Part shown: positions 1-7,993 of the stretch, piece after piece | Layout: every line of letters begins with the position of its first letter | Numbering within the stretch: the first letter of the stretch is position 1 | NCBI GenBank assembly: GCA_027019205.1 | Contig: JALUWZ010000119.1 | Coordinates: 1 to 9,776 of the forward strand | Reading direction: 5' to 3' | DNA length: 9,776 nt | DNA from: Emcibacter sp. | GTDB taxonomy: Bacteria > Pseudomonadota > Alphaproteobacteria > Sphingomonadales > Emcibacteraceae | Translations under genes and position numbers: made by a program | The notes under the pieces: generated by a model | Databases searched by the model: none | The model's input: the letters and a program-made list of their open reading frames with translations, nothing else | What the model was told of the DNA's origin: nothing

Positions 1-309
1 GATGGCCGCTGTCAGGACCAGCAGGATCAAACAGACGAGGAACAGCACAACCCCGAAACGCCGCACCCAGACAACCGGCAGCAGGGAAACCCCGAACATG
101 GTCATGCCGCCAAGCAGCAGGAAGGCCATCTGTCGTTTGACAAAATGAAACGGCTCCAGCCCGAGCTTCTCGGCAATCGCCGGGCTGGCCCCGAATGTCA
201 TGACAATGCCGATACCGATCAACAGGGCAAGCGATACCAGCAGCCAGCGGTCCACGGTCCACCACCACTGGCTGATCACACTGGTATCTGTTCTGGAGAA
301 AACTGTCAC
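1..309 (-). CDS. ftsW: FtsW, septal peptidoglycan glycosyltransferase (SEDS), N-terminal part only
   Basis: FtsW polymerises lipid II at the septum together with the class B PBP FtsI, as a multi-pass inner-membrane protein. Only the first 103 codons lie in the window, and the frame stays open to base 1. The N-terminus (FSRTDTSVISQWWWTVDRW) is the cytoplasmic lead-in typical of alphaproteobacterial FtsW. It is followed by hydrophobic segments at about residues 22-40, 60-79 and 85-103. The start is GTG at 309-307: an in-frame TAA, which is the mraY stop, lies just upstream, and an AAGGG Shine-Dalgarno overlaps that stop at a suitable distance. An ATG one base upstream of the GTG is out of frame and closes at once. 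The 9-base gap to mraY implies cotranscription. Catalytic loops lie outside the window, so the family call rests on the N-terminus and gene order. Confidence 0.9.
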   Translation of the reverse strand, partial: MTVFSRTDTSVISQWWWTVDRWLLVSLALLIGIGIVMTFGASPAIAEKLGLEPFHFVKRQMAFLLLGGMTMFGVSLLPVVWVRRFGVVLFLVCLILLVLTAAI

Positions 310-318
310 ATCACGCCC

Positions 319-1407
319 TTACCTTAGCTTCAATGTCGCAAGACCGATTAGGGCCAGCAATACGGCAATGATCCAGAAACGAATAACAATGGTCGGCTCG
401 GCCCAGCCTTTCTTCTCATAATGATGATGAATAGGGGCCATGCGAAATACCCGCCGCCCGGTCAGCTTGAAGGACACCACCTGAACAATAACCGACAGGG
501 TTTCCAGCACAAACAGCCCGCCAACGATACCAAGAACGATTTCATGTTTGGTGACAAGACTGACCACGCCGAGGGCGCCGCCAAGGGCCAGACTGCCGGT
601 ATCGCCCATAAAAACCATCGCCGGCGGCGCGTTGAACCATAAAAACCCGAGGCCAGCGCCAATAATCGCCGCACAAAAAACCGCAAGCTCCCCGGCGCCG
701 GACACATAGGTCAGCTGAAGATAAGAGGCAAAAACGCTGTTGCCCACCAGATAGGCGATCAGGGCAAAGGTCCCGGACGCGATAATCACCGGCATGATTG
801 CAAGGCCATCCAGCCCGTCGGTCAGATTGACACTGTTTGACGCCCCGACCAGAATGAAAATCGCGAAGGGAATCATAAACCAGCCGAGATCAATCATGAC
901 ATTTTTCAGCAGCGGCAGGGCAAGCTCTGTTGCCACCGGCGCCCCGGCCTTGTCCATAATCAGCAGCACTGCCACCACGGAAACAATAATCTCCATCAGC
1001 AGTTTCAGCTTGCCCGGCACCCCGGCGGAGCTTGATTTTGTAATCTTGTGATAATCATCAAGAAAACCGATCAGGCCAAATCCGGTGGTGACAACCAGAC
1101 AGGCCCAGATATACTGGCTCGACAGGTCCGTCCATAATATGGTCCCGACCGACAGGCCGAGCAGAATGAGGAAACCGCCCATGGTCGGCGTTCCCTGCTT
1201 GGTCAGAATATGGCCCTCAGGACCATCCTCGCGGATCGGCTGACCCCGGCCCTGTTTGCGCTTGAGCAGGCCGATAACCCACGGGCCACACAGGAAACTG
1301 ATCAGAAATGCCGTCATCAGGGCGCCACCGGCCCGGAAGGTCAGATATCTGAAAAGATTGAATATCCCGAAATCATCGCTCAGCGGATATAAAAAATGAT
1401 AGAGCAT
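319..1407 (-). CDS. mraY: MraY, phospho-MurNAc-pentapeptide transferase
   Basis: MraY transfers phospho-MurNAc-pentapeptide from UDP to undecaprenyl phosphate, making lipid I at the inner membrane. The 362-residue length is normal. The N-terminus (FNLFRYLTFRAGGA) is typical. The catalytic signatures are present: the DD pair at D117-D118 (GFLDDYHK), the NLTDGLDGLA motif at 194-203, FMGDTGSLALGG at 266-277 with D269, and the HHH triplet at 327-329 within APIHHHYEKKGW. About ten hydrophobic segments can be seen. The ATG is fixed because an in-frame TAA lies one codon further upstream. The Shine-Dalgarno (TGAGGAAAG) begins on the murF stop and sits about 14 bases from the ATG, which is longer than usual. 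murF ends 17 bases upstream, the widest gap in the operon. The next gene downstream is ftsW and not murD. Confidence 0.98.
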   Translation of the reverse strand: MLYHFLYPLSDDFGIFNLFRYLTFRAGGALMTAFLISFLCGPWVIGLLKRKQGRGQPIREDGPEGHILTKQGTPTMGGFLILLGLSVGTILWTDLSSQYIWACLVVTTGFGLIGFLDDYHKITKSSSAGVPGKLKLLMEIIVSVVAVLLIMDKAGAPVATELALPLLKNVMIDLGWFMIPFAIFILVGASNSVNLTDGLDGLAIMPVIIASGTFALIAYLVGNSVFASYLQLTYVSGAGELAVFCAAIIGAGLGFLWFNAPPAMVFMGDTGSLALGGALGVVSLVTKHEIVLGIVGGLFVLETLSVIVQVVSFKLTGRRVFRMAPIHHHYEKKGWAEPTIVIRFWIIAVLLALIGLATLKLR

Positions 1408-1424
1408 GGTTTATGTGTCTTTCC

Positions 1425-2852
1425 TCATACCGCCCTCTTGGCCGCCATGACTTCCATATCAAGAATTCGTTCAACGACTTTATCCAGGCCACAGGCGCGG
1501 GAGCCTTTGACCATCACAATATCACCCGGACGCAGGTCACGGATCAAGGTGGCCTCCAGCTCTTCCCTGCTGTTAAAATGGCCGCCATTGCGGAAAGAGG
1601 CCAGCCGCCCGGACAGGTTTTTCATCCGGGGGCCTACCGTATAAACCCGGTCGATGGCAGCCTCCTCAACCCCCCCGGCCAAATCACCATGCAGGGTCGC
1701 AGATTTTTTGCCGAGTTCCGCCATATCGCCGAGAACGGCGATGAAGCGCCCCCCTTTGTCGCGGGACATCCGGGCCAGTGTATCAAGCGCCGCCTTCATC
1801 GAGGCCGGATTGGCGTTATAGCTTTCATCAATCACCAGCAGTGAGGATTCGCCCGAATCATCAAGGAAAACCCGGTGACGCCGCCCGCGACCCGGAAGCG
1901 GTCTCATCTCCGCCAGTCCCAGCCCGGCCAGCCCCAGATCGCCGCCGACTGCCTCAACCGCCGCCAGAATGGCCAGACTGTTGATCACCCAGTGCGCCCC
2001 TGCCATGCCGATCTTGAAGGTCATGATATTGCCGCCGACCCGGGCCGTAACACAGCTGCAGGTATCGTGAAATACCTGACGCAGGATATGAATATCGGCG
2101 CGATCATTGGCGCCAAAGGAGATGATATTTTCAACCCCCGCCTGCCCGGCCCGCTCACGCAAATGGTCAAATTGGTGATTATCACTGTTCAGAATGGCCG
2201 TGCCGCCGGGCCGCAGCCCGTCAAATATTTCCGCCTTGGCATCGGCAATTTCACTGACATCGCGGAAAAATTCACTATGTGCCAGTTCGACCGTGGTAAT
2301 CAGGGCGACATCAGGCCGGACCATTTTTGACAGAGGGCCGAGTTCCCCCGGATGATTCATGCCAAGCTCGAAAATGCCGAAATCGGCATCCCGTGGCATC
2401 CGGGCCAGAGACAGCGGCACGCCGATATCATTATTATAGCTCAACACACTGGCATGGGTTTTCCGGCTGCGGCCCAGGGCCTGTTTCAGGGCCTCTTTGG
2501 TGCCGGTCTTGCCGACACTGCCGGTGATGGCAATGACCGGAATATCAACCCGCGCCCGCCCGGCCCGGCCAAGCATATCAAGAGCCTGCCTGACATCATC
2601 GACCCTGATCAGCAGATCGGGATCAAGTCCGGTGACCTCGCGGCTGACTATGGCCGCCACCGCCCCCCGGGCAATCGCCATTCTGACATAGTCATGACCG
2701 TCCGAATTGGGACCGTCAAGGGCAAAGAACAGATCCCCGTCACCGCAGGTCCGGCTGTCGATGGAAATGCCGTGGCATGACCAGTCTCTTTTGACGTCCG
2801 CAGAAAGAACCTGTGCTATTTCCCGGGCTGTCCACAGGGCGTTCAGGGTCAT
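1425..2852 (-). CDS. murF: MurF, UDP-MurNAc-tripeptide--D-Ala-D-Ala ligase
   Basis: MurF adds D-Ala-D-Ala to UDP-MurNAc-tripeptide in the cytoplasm, using ATP, to complete the pentapeptide that MraY uses. The 475-residue protein has the three-domain Mur ligase plan. The N-terminal UDP-binding part contains SIDSRT near residue 30-34. The central ATPase has the P-loop TGSVGKTGTKE (110-120), YNNDIGVPLSL (139-149), and GMNHPGEL (164-171). The C-terminal domain has VIDESYNANPASM, LGDMAELG and VKGSR. This N-terminal and P-loop combination separates it from MurE and MurD. The ATG at 2852 overlaps the murE TGA in an ATGA arrangement, so translation is probably coupled. No truncation or odd residue is seen; the C-terminal tail after the last motif is short and ends in KRAV. 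Confidence 0.97.
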   Translation of the reverse strand: MTLNALWTAREIAQVLSADVKRDWSCHGISIDSRTCGDGDLFFALDGPNSDGHDYVRMAIARGAVAAIVSREVTGLDPDLLIRVDDVRQALDMLGRAGRARVDIPVIAITGSVGKTGTKEALKQALGRSRKTHASVLSYNNDIGVPLSLARMPRDADFGIFELGMNHPGELGPLSKMVRPDVALITTVELAHSEFFRDVSEIADAKAEIFDGLRPGGTAILNSDNHQFDHLRERAGQAGVENIISFGANDRADIHILRQVFHDTCSCVTARVGGNIMTFKIGMAGAHWVINSLAILAAVEAVGGDLGLAGLGLAEMRPLPGRGRRHRVFLDDSGESSLLVIDESYNANPASMKAALDTLARMSRDKGGRFIAVLGDMAELGKKSATLHGDLAGGVEEAAIDRVYTVGPRMKNLSGRLASFRNGGHFNSREELEATLIRDLRPGDIVMVKGSRACGLDKVVERILDMEVMAAKRAV

Positions 2853-4321
2853 GAGCCAACTCTCCTTTTTGTCGGGATTGCACAGGACAGGGTGGCAAGG
2901 GCAGAGCGGATTTCCGAGCGGTCATCAAAGGGGCGAACCCGGTCGCCGATAATCTGCCCCTGTTCATGGCCCTTGCCCGCCACCAGCAGGATATCGCCTT
3001 TTTCCAGCGCCTCGGTGGCGGCATGGATGGCCCGGGACCGGTCGCCGATTTCAATGGCTTCGGGACAGCCCTTCATCACCTCTGCGCGGATTGCGGCGGC
3101 ATCCTCACCACGCGGATTATCATCTGTCACATAGACCCGGTCGGCCAGCCGCGCGGCTATCTCCCCCATGATTTTCCGCTTGCCCCGGTCCCGGTCCCCG
3201 CCACAGCCAAACACAAGCGATAATTTATGGCCGACATGGGGTCTTATGGCACATAGCACGGTTTCCAGCGCATCGGGGCTATGGGCATAATCGACATAAA
3301 TTCTCGCACCGCTATCGTGACGCCCGGCCTGTTCCATCCGTCCGGGCACGGCCTTGAGATAGGACAAGGCGGCAAAGCTTTTGCCAACATCACCGCCACT
3401 GCCAATCACCAGACCCACCGCCATCAGGGCATTCATCGCCTGGAAAGACCCGATCAGCGGCAGGGTCAGGTCATATATGTCGCCCTGATAGCTGATGGTG
3501 ATCTCCTGACCTATATCCGACGATCTCTGACGCAGCAGGCGAATATCGCCCGAATGATGGCCGACAGTAATCACCCGATGACCGCGCGCCCAGCAGATAT
3601 CGGCGACCTCCATCACCAGCGGACAGTCGGCATTGAGCACCGCGACACTGCCCGGGGCCATTATCTCGCCGAACAAGCGTGCCTTGGCGTAATAATAGGC
3701 CTCCTGATCACCGTGATAATCAAAATGGTCGCGGGTCAGGTTGGTAAAGGCCGCCACAGAGACATTGAGACCGTCCAGCCGATACTGGGCCAGCCCGTGA
3801 CTGGAGGCTTCCAGAGCAACATGATCAATTCCCGCGTCACATAACTCCCGCATCGCCGATTGCAGGGTCATCTGGTCAGGAGTTGTCATGCCGGTCTGGC
3901 GGTCAATCCCCGGCCCACTGATGCCGAGTGTGCCGACCGTCCCTGCCCGGTATCCGAGATGTTCCCAAATCTGTCGGGTGAAGGCGGCAACCGATGTTTT
4001 GCCATTGGTGCCGGTCACTGCGGCAATCATCTCCGGCTGACAATCGAAATAACGCGCGGCAATATAGGCAAAATAGCGGGCCGGTATCGGGTCCTCTATC
4101 CAGACAATCCCTGCAATATCACGGACGGCATCAGGACGGCACAGGATAGCCACCGCCCCGGCCTTTATCGCCGCATCAATATATGCCGCCCCGTCAACCT
4201 GGGTCCCGGGCAGGGCGGCAAACAGGAAACCCGGCTTTACTGCACGGCTGTCAGCGGTCAGCCCGGTGATGGTTGCATCACCCGCTGGCAGCTTGTCCTT
4301 CAGCAGTTCAGATAGCTTCAT
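2849..4321 (-). CDS. murE: MurE, UDP-MurNAc-L-Ala-D-Glu--meso-diaminopimelate ligase
   Basis: MurE adds the third stem-peptide residue in the cytoplasm. At 490 residues it has the normal length. Visible motifs, in order: TADSRAV (22-28); the ATP-binding TGTNGKTS (103-110); TTPDQ (146-150); LEASSHGL (170-177); the lysine expected to be carbamylated, K213 in YAKARLF; VDYAHSPDALE (343-353); GCGGDRDRGKR (372-382); and DNPR at 401-404. DNPR is the established signature for meso-diaminopimelate rather than lysine selection, so this organism should make DAP-type peptidoglycan. The ATG at 4321 overlaps the ftsI TGA (ATGA). The Shine-Dalgarno upstream is weak (GGGA more than 10 bases away), which suggests reliance on coupled re-initiation. 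The substrate for MurE is made by MurD, whose gene is not next to its usual neighbours here. Confidence 0.98.
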   Translation of the reverse strand: MKLSELLKDKLPAGDATITGLTADSRAVKPGFLFAALPGTQVDGAAYIDAAIKAGAVAILCRPDAVRDIAGIVWIEDPIPARYFAYIAARYFDCQPEMIAAVTGTNGKTSVAAFTRQIWEHLGYRAGTVGTLGISGPGIDRQTGMTTPDQMTLQSAMRELCDAGIDHVALEASSHGLAQYRLDGLNVSVAAFTNLTRDHFDYHGDQEAYYYAKARLFGEIMAPGSVAVLNADCPLVMEVADICWARGHRVITVGHHSGDIRLLRQRSSDIGQEITISYQGDIYDLTLPLIGSFQAMNALMAVGLVIGSGGDVGKSFAALSYLKAVPGRMEQAGRHDSGARIYVDYAHSPDALETVLCAIRPHVGHKLSLVFGCGGDRDRGKRKIMGEIAARLADRVYVTDDNPRGEDAAAIRAEVMKGCPEAIEIGDRSRAIHAATEALEKGDILLVAGKGHEQGQIIGDRVRPFDDRSEIRSALATLSCAIPTKRRVGS

Positions 4322-6009
4322 TTCTTTTCATTCCCGGCCAATATTAAATTCTGATATTCTGTTTTAACGTCCATAACGGGTTTGACACCAAGCAGCGGAC
4401 CAATGCGCCGGATAACCTGCCCCACCACAGGGGCCGCAACCCATCCGCCGGTCGCCATATTGAACGTATCCGCCGTCCCGTGCGGCTCGTCAAACAGGGC
4501 AAAAACAATATATTGCGGCCTGTCCATCGGGAAAGCGCCGACAAAGGAGGTAATCTTGCGGGTCCGGTCATAGACACCATTGACAACTTTTTCTGCGGTC
4601 CCGGTTTTACCGCCAACCCGATAGCCTTCAACCCTTGCAAAACTGCCCGTGCCCTTTTCCACCGCCAGACGCATCAACTGTCTCATTTTCCGGCTGGTTG
4701 CGGGCGATATAACCTGCGGATAGTCATTAGATGACGTGATATTTTCACCCTTATTCTTGCGGATCAAGGTGGCAGGAATAAGGCGTCCGCCATTGATTAC
4801 AGAGGCGATGGCGGTCACCATGTTAAGCGGGGTCACGGCAATGCCATGGCCGTAAGATACCGTCATCGACTGAATCTCGCCCCAGTGGGTCGGCAGGATG
4901 GGCCGGGACAGGCCGGTCAGCTCGATCACCGGCTTGTCAAACAGGCCAAATCTCTCCAGATAGTCTTTCTGAACCTCAATGCCGACCTGCCGGATGACCA
5001 GAGAGGCCCCGATATTCGAGGAAAAGGTATAAATTTCCGGCACATTCAGAAACCGCTTCTTTGCATGATCATCATGGATGGTCCGCCTGCCGACCTTCAG
5101 GGGTTTTGTCGCATCAAATTCATCGGTAAGCTTGACGCTGCCGGAATCCAGCGCCATGGCGACCGTGAATGTCTTGAAGCCCGACCCCATTTCATAAGGC
5201 TCCAGAATATTGCGGTTCTTCATTTCCGGGGCCAGCGGATCAATGGCGCCATTACCGTCAAAATCCGGCAGGGAGGTCATCGCCAGTATTTCACCGCTAT
5301 TGACATTCATGATAATACCTGCGGCAGCCCGGGCGGAAAATTTATCCATGGCGCGCTCAAGTTCTTCGCGCATGATATATTGAAGGCGCACATCAATCGA
5401 CAGATAGAGCGGATCATTTGACCGTTCCGGATTGGACAGATGATCATCGAAGAATTTCTCGACCCCCGCCTGCGGCTTGTTATCCATATCCACATAACCC
5501 AGCACATGGGACGCCAGCCGCCCCTGGGGATAGACCCTTTTCTCCGCCTGCTCCAGCACAAGCCCCGGATAGCCGAGCGCGTTGATTTTCCAGACCTGCG
5601 TCGGGGTCAGGTTACGTTTGATATACAGAAAATGCCGTGATGATGTCAGTTTGTTCAGCACGCGGGTCCGGTTTAAATCCGGCAGCAGCCTGACGATACG
5701 GTCGGCGACCTCTTGCGGGTCGGTAATCAGGGAGGGCCGGACCGCCAGCGACGGGGCCGGCAGATTGGTTGCCATAACCACGCCGTTACGGTCAAGAATA
5801 TCAACTCTTTCACGAATAATTTCCGTCTTTGCCGATGCCCGCCGGGTAACCCGGTCCGATATATCCTCGAACAGGCCAATCGACACCAGCCGGACCAGCA
5901 ACAGGGAAAAGCCGAAAACAAACAGAGAGACCGGCACAATAAGCCGGGTCCGGGCGACCTCTAATGCGCCGGATTTTGCCCCCTCGATATGAAGGTCGGC
6001 TGACCTCAT
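4318..6009 (-). CDS. ftsI: FtsI (PBP3), septal peptidoglycan D,D-transpeptidase
   Basis: FtsI is the class B penicillin-binding protein that cross-links septal peptidoglycan beside FtsW. The 563-residue protein has a short cytoplasmic N-terminus, one membrane anchor at about residues 23-45, a pedestal region with RVDILDRNG (68-76), and a transpeptidase domain. The three active-site motifs are complete: SGFK at 276-279 (S276 nucleophile) in the context YEMGSGFK, SSN at 330-332, and KTG at 468-470. The first motif reads SGFK where STFK or SVFK is more usual, but the SxxK pattern is kept. The ATG at 6009 overlaps the ftsL TGA (ATGA), with GGAG 8 bases upstream. An ATG four bases further upstream is in another frame. 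Gene order and motifs make the call secure; PBP2 (MrdA) is excluded by location and by the FtsL neighbour. Confidence 0.97.
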   Translation of the reverse strand: MRSADLHIEGAKSGALEVARTRLIVPVSLFVFGFSLLLVRLVSIGLFEDISDRVTRRASAKTEIIRERVDILDRNGVVMATNLPAPSLAVRPSLITDPQEVADRIVRLLPDLNRTRVLNKLTSSRHFLYIKRNLTPTQVWKINALGYPGLVLEQAEKRVYPQGRLASHVLGYVDMDNKPQAGVEKFFDDHLSNPERSNDPLYLSIDVRLQYIMREELERAMDKFSARAAAGIIMNVNSGEILAMTSLPDFDGNGAIDPLAPEMKNRNILEPYEMGSGFKTFTVAMALDSGSVKLTDEFDATKPLKVGRRTIHDDHAKKRFLNVPEIYTFSSNIGASLVIRQVGIEVQKDYLERFGLFDKPVIELTGLSRPILPTHWGEIQSMTVSYGHGIAVTPLNMVTAIASVINGGRLIPATLIRKNKGENITSSNDYPQVISPATSRKMRQLMRLAVEKGTGSFARVEGYRVGGKTGTAEKVVNGVYDRTRKITSFVGAFPMDRPQYIVFALFDEPHGTADTFNMATGGWVAAPVVGQVIRRIGPLLGVKPVMDVKTEYQNLILAGNEKK

Positions 6010-6440
6010 TCATTCTTCTCCAGTTTGAGGGATATACGATCATAAAAACCGGCCTTGCGGACCCGTGGTTGCCGGATAACGGTTTTTTTCCTGAAAACCG
6101 GTTTCTCCTGCGGCAGCAAAAGGGGGAATTCGTCAACCGGAAAAGCAACCTGTTTGAAATTTTCCCGACCGGCGATCGAGGTGACGGATTTTGCCATCTG
6201 ATCCGCGCGGGCCGGGCTGAGGGCGAGGAAACGCCGGCTCAGTTTTTCCAGCCGCGCCGGTTGCGACAGATAGGCCATTTCGGCCCGCAATACCTTGATC
6301 GCCGCCCGGTCCTTTAAAATATCCGCCGATAACTGCTGTTTATGGGCCTTAAGCTGCTGTGTCGTCTCCTTCAGACTGTAAACCGTGGCCGCTGAAATCA
6401 TCACCATCACGATAAAAAATCCTGCAACAACTCTGATCAT
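6006..6440 (-). CDS. ftsL: FtsL, divisome scaffold protein
   Basis: FtsL is a small bitopic membrane protein that links FtsQ/FtsB to the FtsW-FtsI synthase. With the start at 6440 it has 144 residues: an almost immediate membrane segment at 3-22, a periplasmic helix likely to form a coiled coil at about 24-58, and the block LRAEMAYLSQPARLEKLSRR (51-70), which is characteristic of alphaproteobacterial FtsL. The C-terminal part (about 95-135) is basic and proline-containing. I prefer the ATG at 6440 because it overlaps the rsmH TGA as ATGA, matching the next three junctions, and has GGAG 7 bases upstream. An in-frame ATG at 6506 would add 22 Gly/Gln/Asn-rich residues encoded by a tandem repeat inside rsmH; I consider that less likely. 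Sequence divergence in this family makes the call depend partly on position between rsmH and ftsI. Confidence 0.9.
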   Translation of the reverse strand: MIRVVAGFFIVMVMISAATVYSLKETTQQLKAHKQQLSADILKDRAAIKVLRAEMAYLSQPARLEKLSRRFLALSPARADQMAKSVTSIAGRENFKQVAFPVDEFPLLLPQEKPVFRKKTVIRQPRVRKAGFYDRISLKLEKNE

Positions 6441-7489
6441 CGCCTCTCTCCCGTTTTGTCCCCGATATTTTCCGTAGTTTTGTCCCCTGTTTTGTCCTTT
6501 GGCCATGCTTCTGCCCGGGTCCTGATCGCCCCGCGCAATTTCGCCGAGCGTGAACGGATATTCTGCGCAACCTCCGCCGCGCGCGCCCTGACCGCCCCGG
6601 CAGCAATCATCCGAAAGGACGGGGCCGTCGTCTCATCCGTGACGGCCTGGGGCAAATGACGCGAGCCGCGCGATACAGCGCCGCTTCTTGTCCTGAAGAA
6701 TTTCTTGACAATCCGGTCTTCCAGCGAATGAAAGGACACCACACATAACCGCCCGCCGGGGGCCAGAATCTTTTCCGCCGCCGCGAGGCCCCGGGTCAGT
6801 TCGCCCAACTCGTCATTGACAAATATCCGCAGGGCCTGAAATGTTCTGGTCGCCGGATGGATCTGCTTCCTGCCCCGGATATAGGGCCTGTAGCCCACGG
6901 CCTTTTCAATAAGGCTGGCAAGCTCTGTGGTGCGCATCAGCGGCGCATCACTCCGTGCCTGCGTAATGGCCCGGGCGATTGCCCGCGATTTCTTTTCCTC
7001 GCCATAATGATATATGATGTCGGCAAGCCTGGCCTCGTCATAGTCATTGACCACCTCACGGGCGCTTATCCCCCCCTCACTCATCCGCATGTCCAGCGGG
7101 CCGTCATTCTGAAAGGAAAAACCCCGTTCCGCCTCGTCAATCTGCATCGAGGACACCCCGATATCGAGCAGGACACCGTTGACAGAATTCACCCCCTGCC
7201 CCTGAACCAGATGGTCCATTTCCGAGAAACATCCCTGTAGCAGATAAAACCGGCCTGAAAATTCTGCGGCAAGCCTGTCCGCCATTTCCTGAACCGCCGG
7301 GTCACGATCAATGGCATATATGGTACAGTCTGCGGCTTCGAGCAAGGCCCTTGAATATCCCCCGGCCCCGAAAGTCCCGTCAATAAATATTTCGCCGTCT
7401 TTTGGATTAACCATCGCCATAATATCATCGCGCATAACCGGGTAATGCCGGGGGTCATAGGCAGACGGATCATATATGGATGGAACCAT
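6437..7489 (-). CDS. rsmH: RsmH (MraW), 16S rRNA m4C1402 N4-methyltransferase
   Basis: RsmH methylates N4 of C1402 in the 16S rRNA decoding centre, using S-adenosylmethionine. Numbered from the ATG at 7489 it has 350 residues. Family motifs: HYPVMRDD near the N-terminus (15-22), the SAM-binding FIDGTFGAGGYS (35-46), AIDRDP (59-64), LLDIGVSSMQID (107-118) followed by RGFSF and GPLDMRM, HPATRTFQALRIFVNDEL (211-228), VSFHSLEDRIVKKFF (251-265), and RSRSAKLR (312-319). The last 20 residues form a charged tail made by a 12-bp tandem repeat and lie beyond the conserved domain. The start could instead be GTG at 7492, only one codon earlier; the Shine-Dalgarno AGGGGG in the mraZ end is 7 bases from the GTG and 10 from the ATG. 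mraZ ends 5 bases upstream of the ATG and the 3' end overlaps ftsL by ATGA. Confidence 0.97.
   Translation of the reverse strand: MVPSIYDPSAYDPRHYPVMRDDIMAMVNPKDGEIFIDGTFGAGGYSRALLEAADCTIYAIDRDPAVQEMADRLAAEFSGRFYLLQGCFSEMDHLVQGQGVNSVNGVLLDIGVSSMQIDEAERGFSFQNDGPLDMRMSEGGISAREVVNDYDEARLADIIYHYGEEKKSRAIARAITQARSDAPLMRTTELASLIEKAVGYRPYIRGRKQIHPATRTFQALRIFVNDELGELTRGLAAAEKILAPGGRLCVVSFHSLEDRIVKKFFRTRSGAVSRGSRHLPQAVTDETTAPSFRMIAAGAVRARAAEVAQNIRSRSAKLRGAIRTRAEAWPKDKTGDKTTENIGDKTGERR
6450..6497 (-). repeat. Four-unit 12-bp tandem repeat at the rsmH 3' end
   Basis: On the minus strand four consecutive 12-base units can be read: GGACAAAACAGG (6497-6486), GGACAAAACTAC (6485-6474), GGAAAATATCGG (6473-6462) and GGACAAAACGGG (6461-6450). 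Three share the core GGACAAAAC and the third is degenerate. In rsmH they encode the tail DKTG-DKTT-ENIG-DKTG just before the stop. Since the unit is a multiple of three, copy-number change would alter the RsmH tail without shifting the frame. The array ends 9 bases before the ftsL ATG, next to its Shine-Dalgarno. Confidence 0.85.
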
Positions 7490-7494
7490 CACAT

Positions 7495-7911
7495 TTATGC
7501 CCCCTCATCCCGAACCAGAACCGCGTCATATTCTTCCGGCGCCCAGATCTGGAAAGTCCGGCCAAGGCCGACAAATACCGCCCGGTCGGCAATGCCGGCA
7601 TGTTGCATAAATTCCTGGGGCAGGACAATACGGCCATCACCATCAATCGAGATCGTAACGCTTCTCGACAGGATTTTTGCCGCCGGGTCCTGCGAACGTC
7701 CCGGGGAAACCAGCATGTCAAAATTATCCAGCTTGTTGCTGATATGTTCGAGAAATGAATAGTCAAAACCTTCGATCGCCCTGCTGGCGAGGGAAGGAAA
7801 AAGTGCAACTGACTGATCCCCGGATGGCAGCGTCGACCGGAAAGCTGCAGGGACGGATACCCGGCCTTTCTTATCTACCTTGTTGATATATGTCGACGTA
7901 AATAATGGCAT
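7495..7911 (-). CDS. mraZ: MraZ, transcriptional regulator of the dcw operon
   Basis: MraZ is a DNA-binding protein of the SpoVT/AbrB-like fold that oligomerises into a ring and represses its own operon in E. coli. The 138-residue product shows the expected internal duplication: two half-domains, each with a DxxxR signature followed by a V/I-x-hydrophobic-P turn, at DKKGRVSVP (13-21) and DGDGRIVLP (90-98). The N-terminus is MPLFTSTYINKVD. The ATG at 7911 is preceded by a weak, G-rich ribosome-binding region (CGGGGCCGGGA). It is the first gene of the dcw run, and its likely target, an array of five TGGG/TGGT repeats, lies 84-128 bases upstream, so autoregulation is a reasonable inference. TAA is its stop, and rsmH follows within a few bases. 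Confidence 0.97.
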   Translation of the reverse strand: MPLFTSTYINKVDKKGRVSVPAAFRSTLPSGDQSVALFPSLASRAIEGFDYSFLEHISNKLDNFDMLVSPGRSQDPAAKILSRSVTISIDGDGRIVLPQEFMQHAGIADRAVFVGLGRTFQIWAPEEYDAVLVRDEGA

Positions 7912-7993
7912 TCCCGGCCCCGAAAATATGTTATTATCTCATTACCATCTGATCAGGGAAACTGTCCTCTCCACGTCTCCCCGCGAATACCTA

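Noticed and set aside
3281..3844. Long plus-strand open frame opposite murE, with similar ones opposite murF (1875-2330), FtsI (4846-5421) and murE (3860-4315)
   Set aside because: All lie antisense inside well-recognised minus-strand genes, have composition typical of mirrored codons, and show no recognisable motifs or good ribosome-binding sites.
6441..6506. FtsL start at the upstream ATG (6506), adding 22 residues
   Set aside because: The extra residues come from the 12-bp repeat read in a second frame. The ATG at 6440 has the ATGA overlap and Shine-Dalgarno seen at neighbouring junctions. It is not fully excluded.
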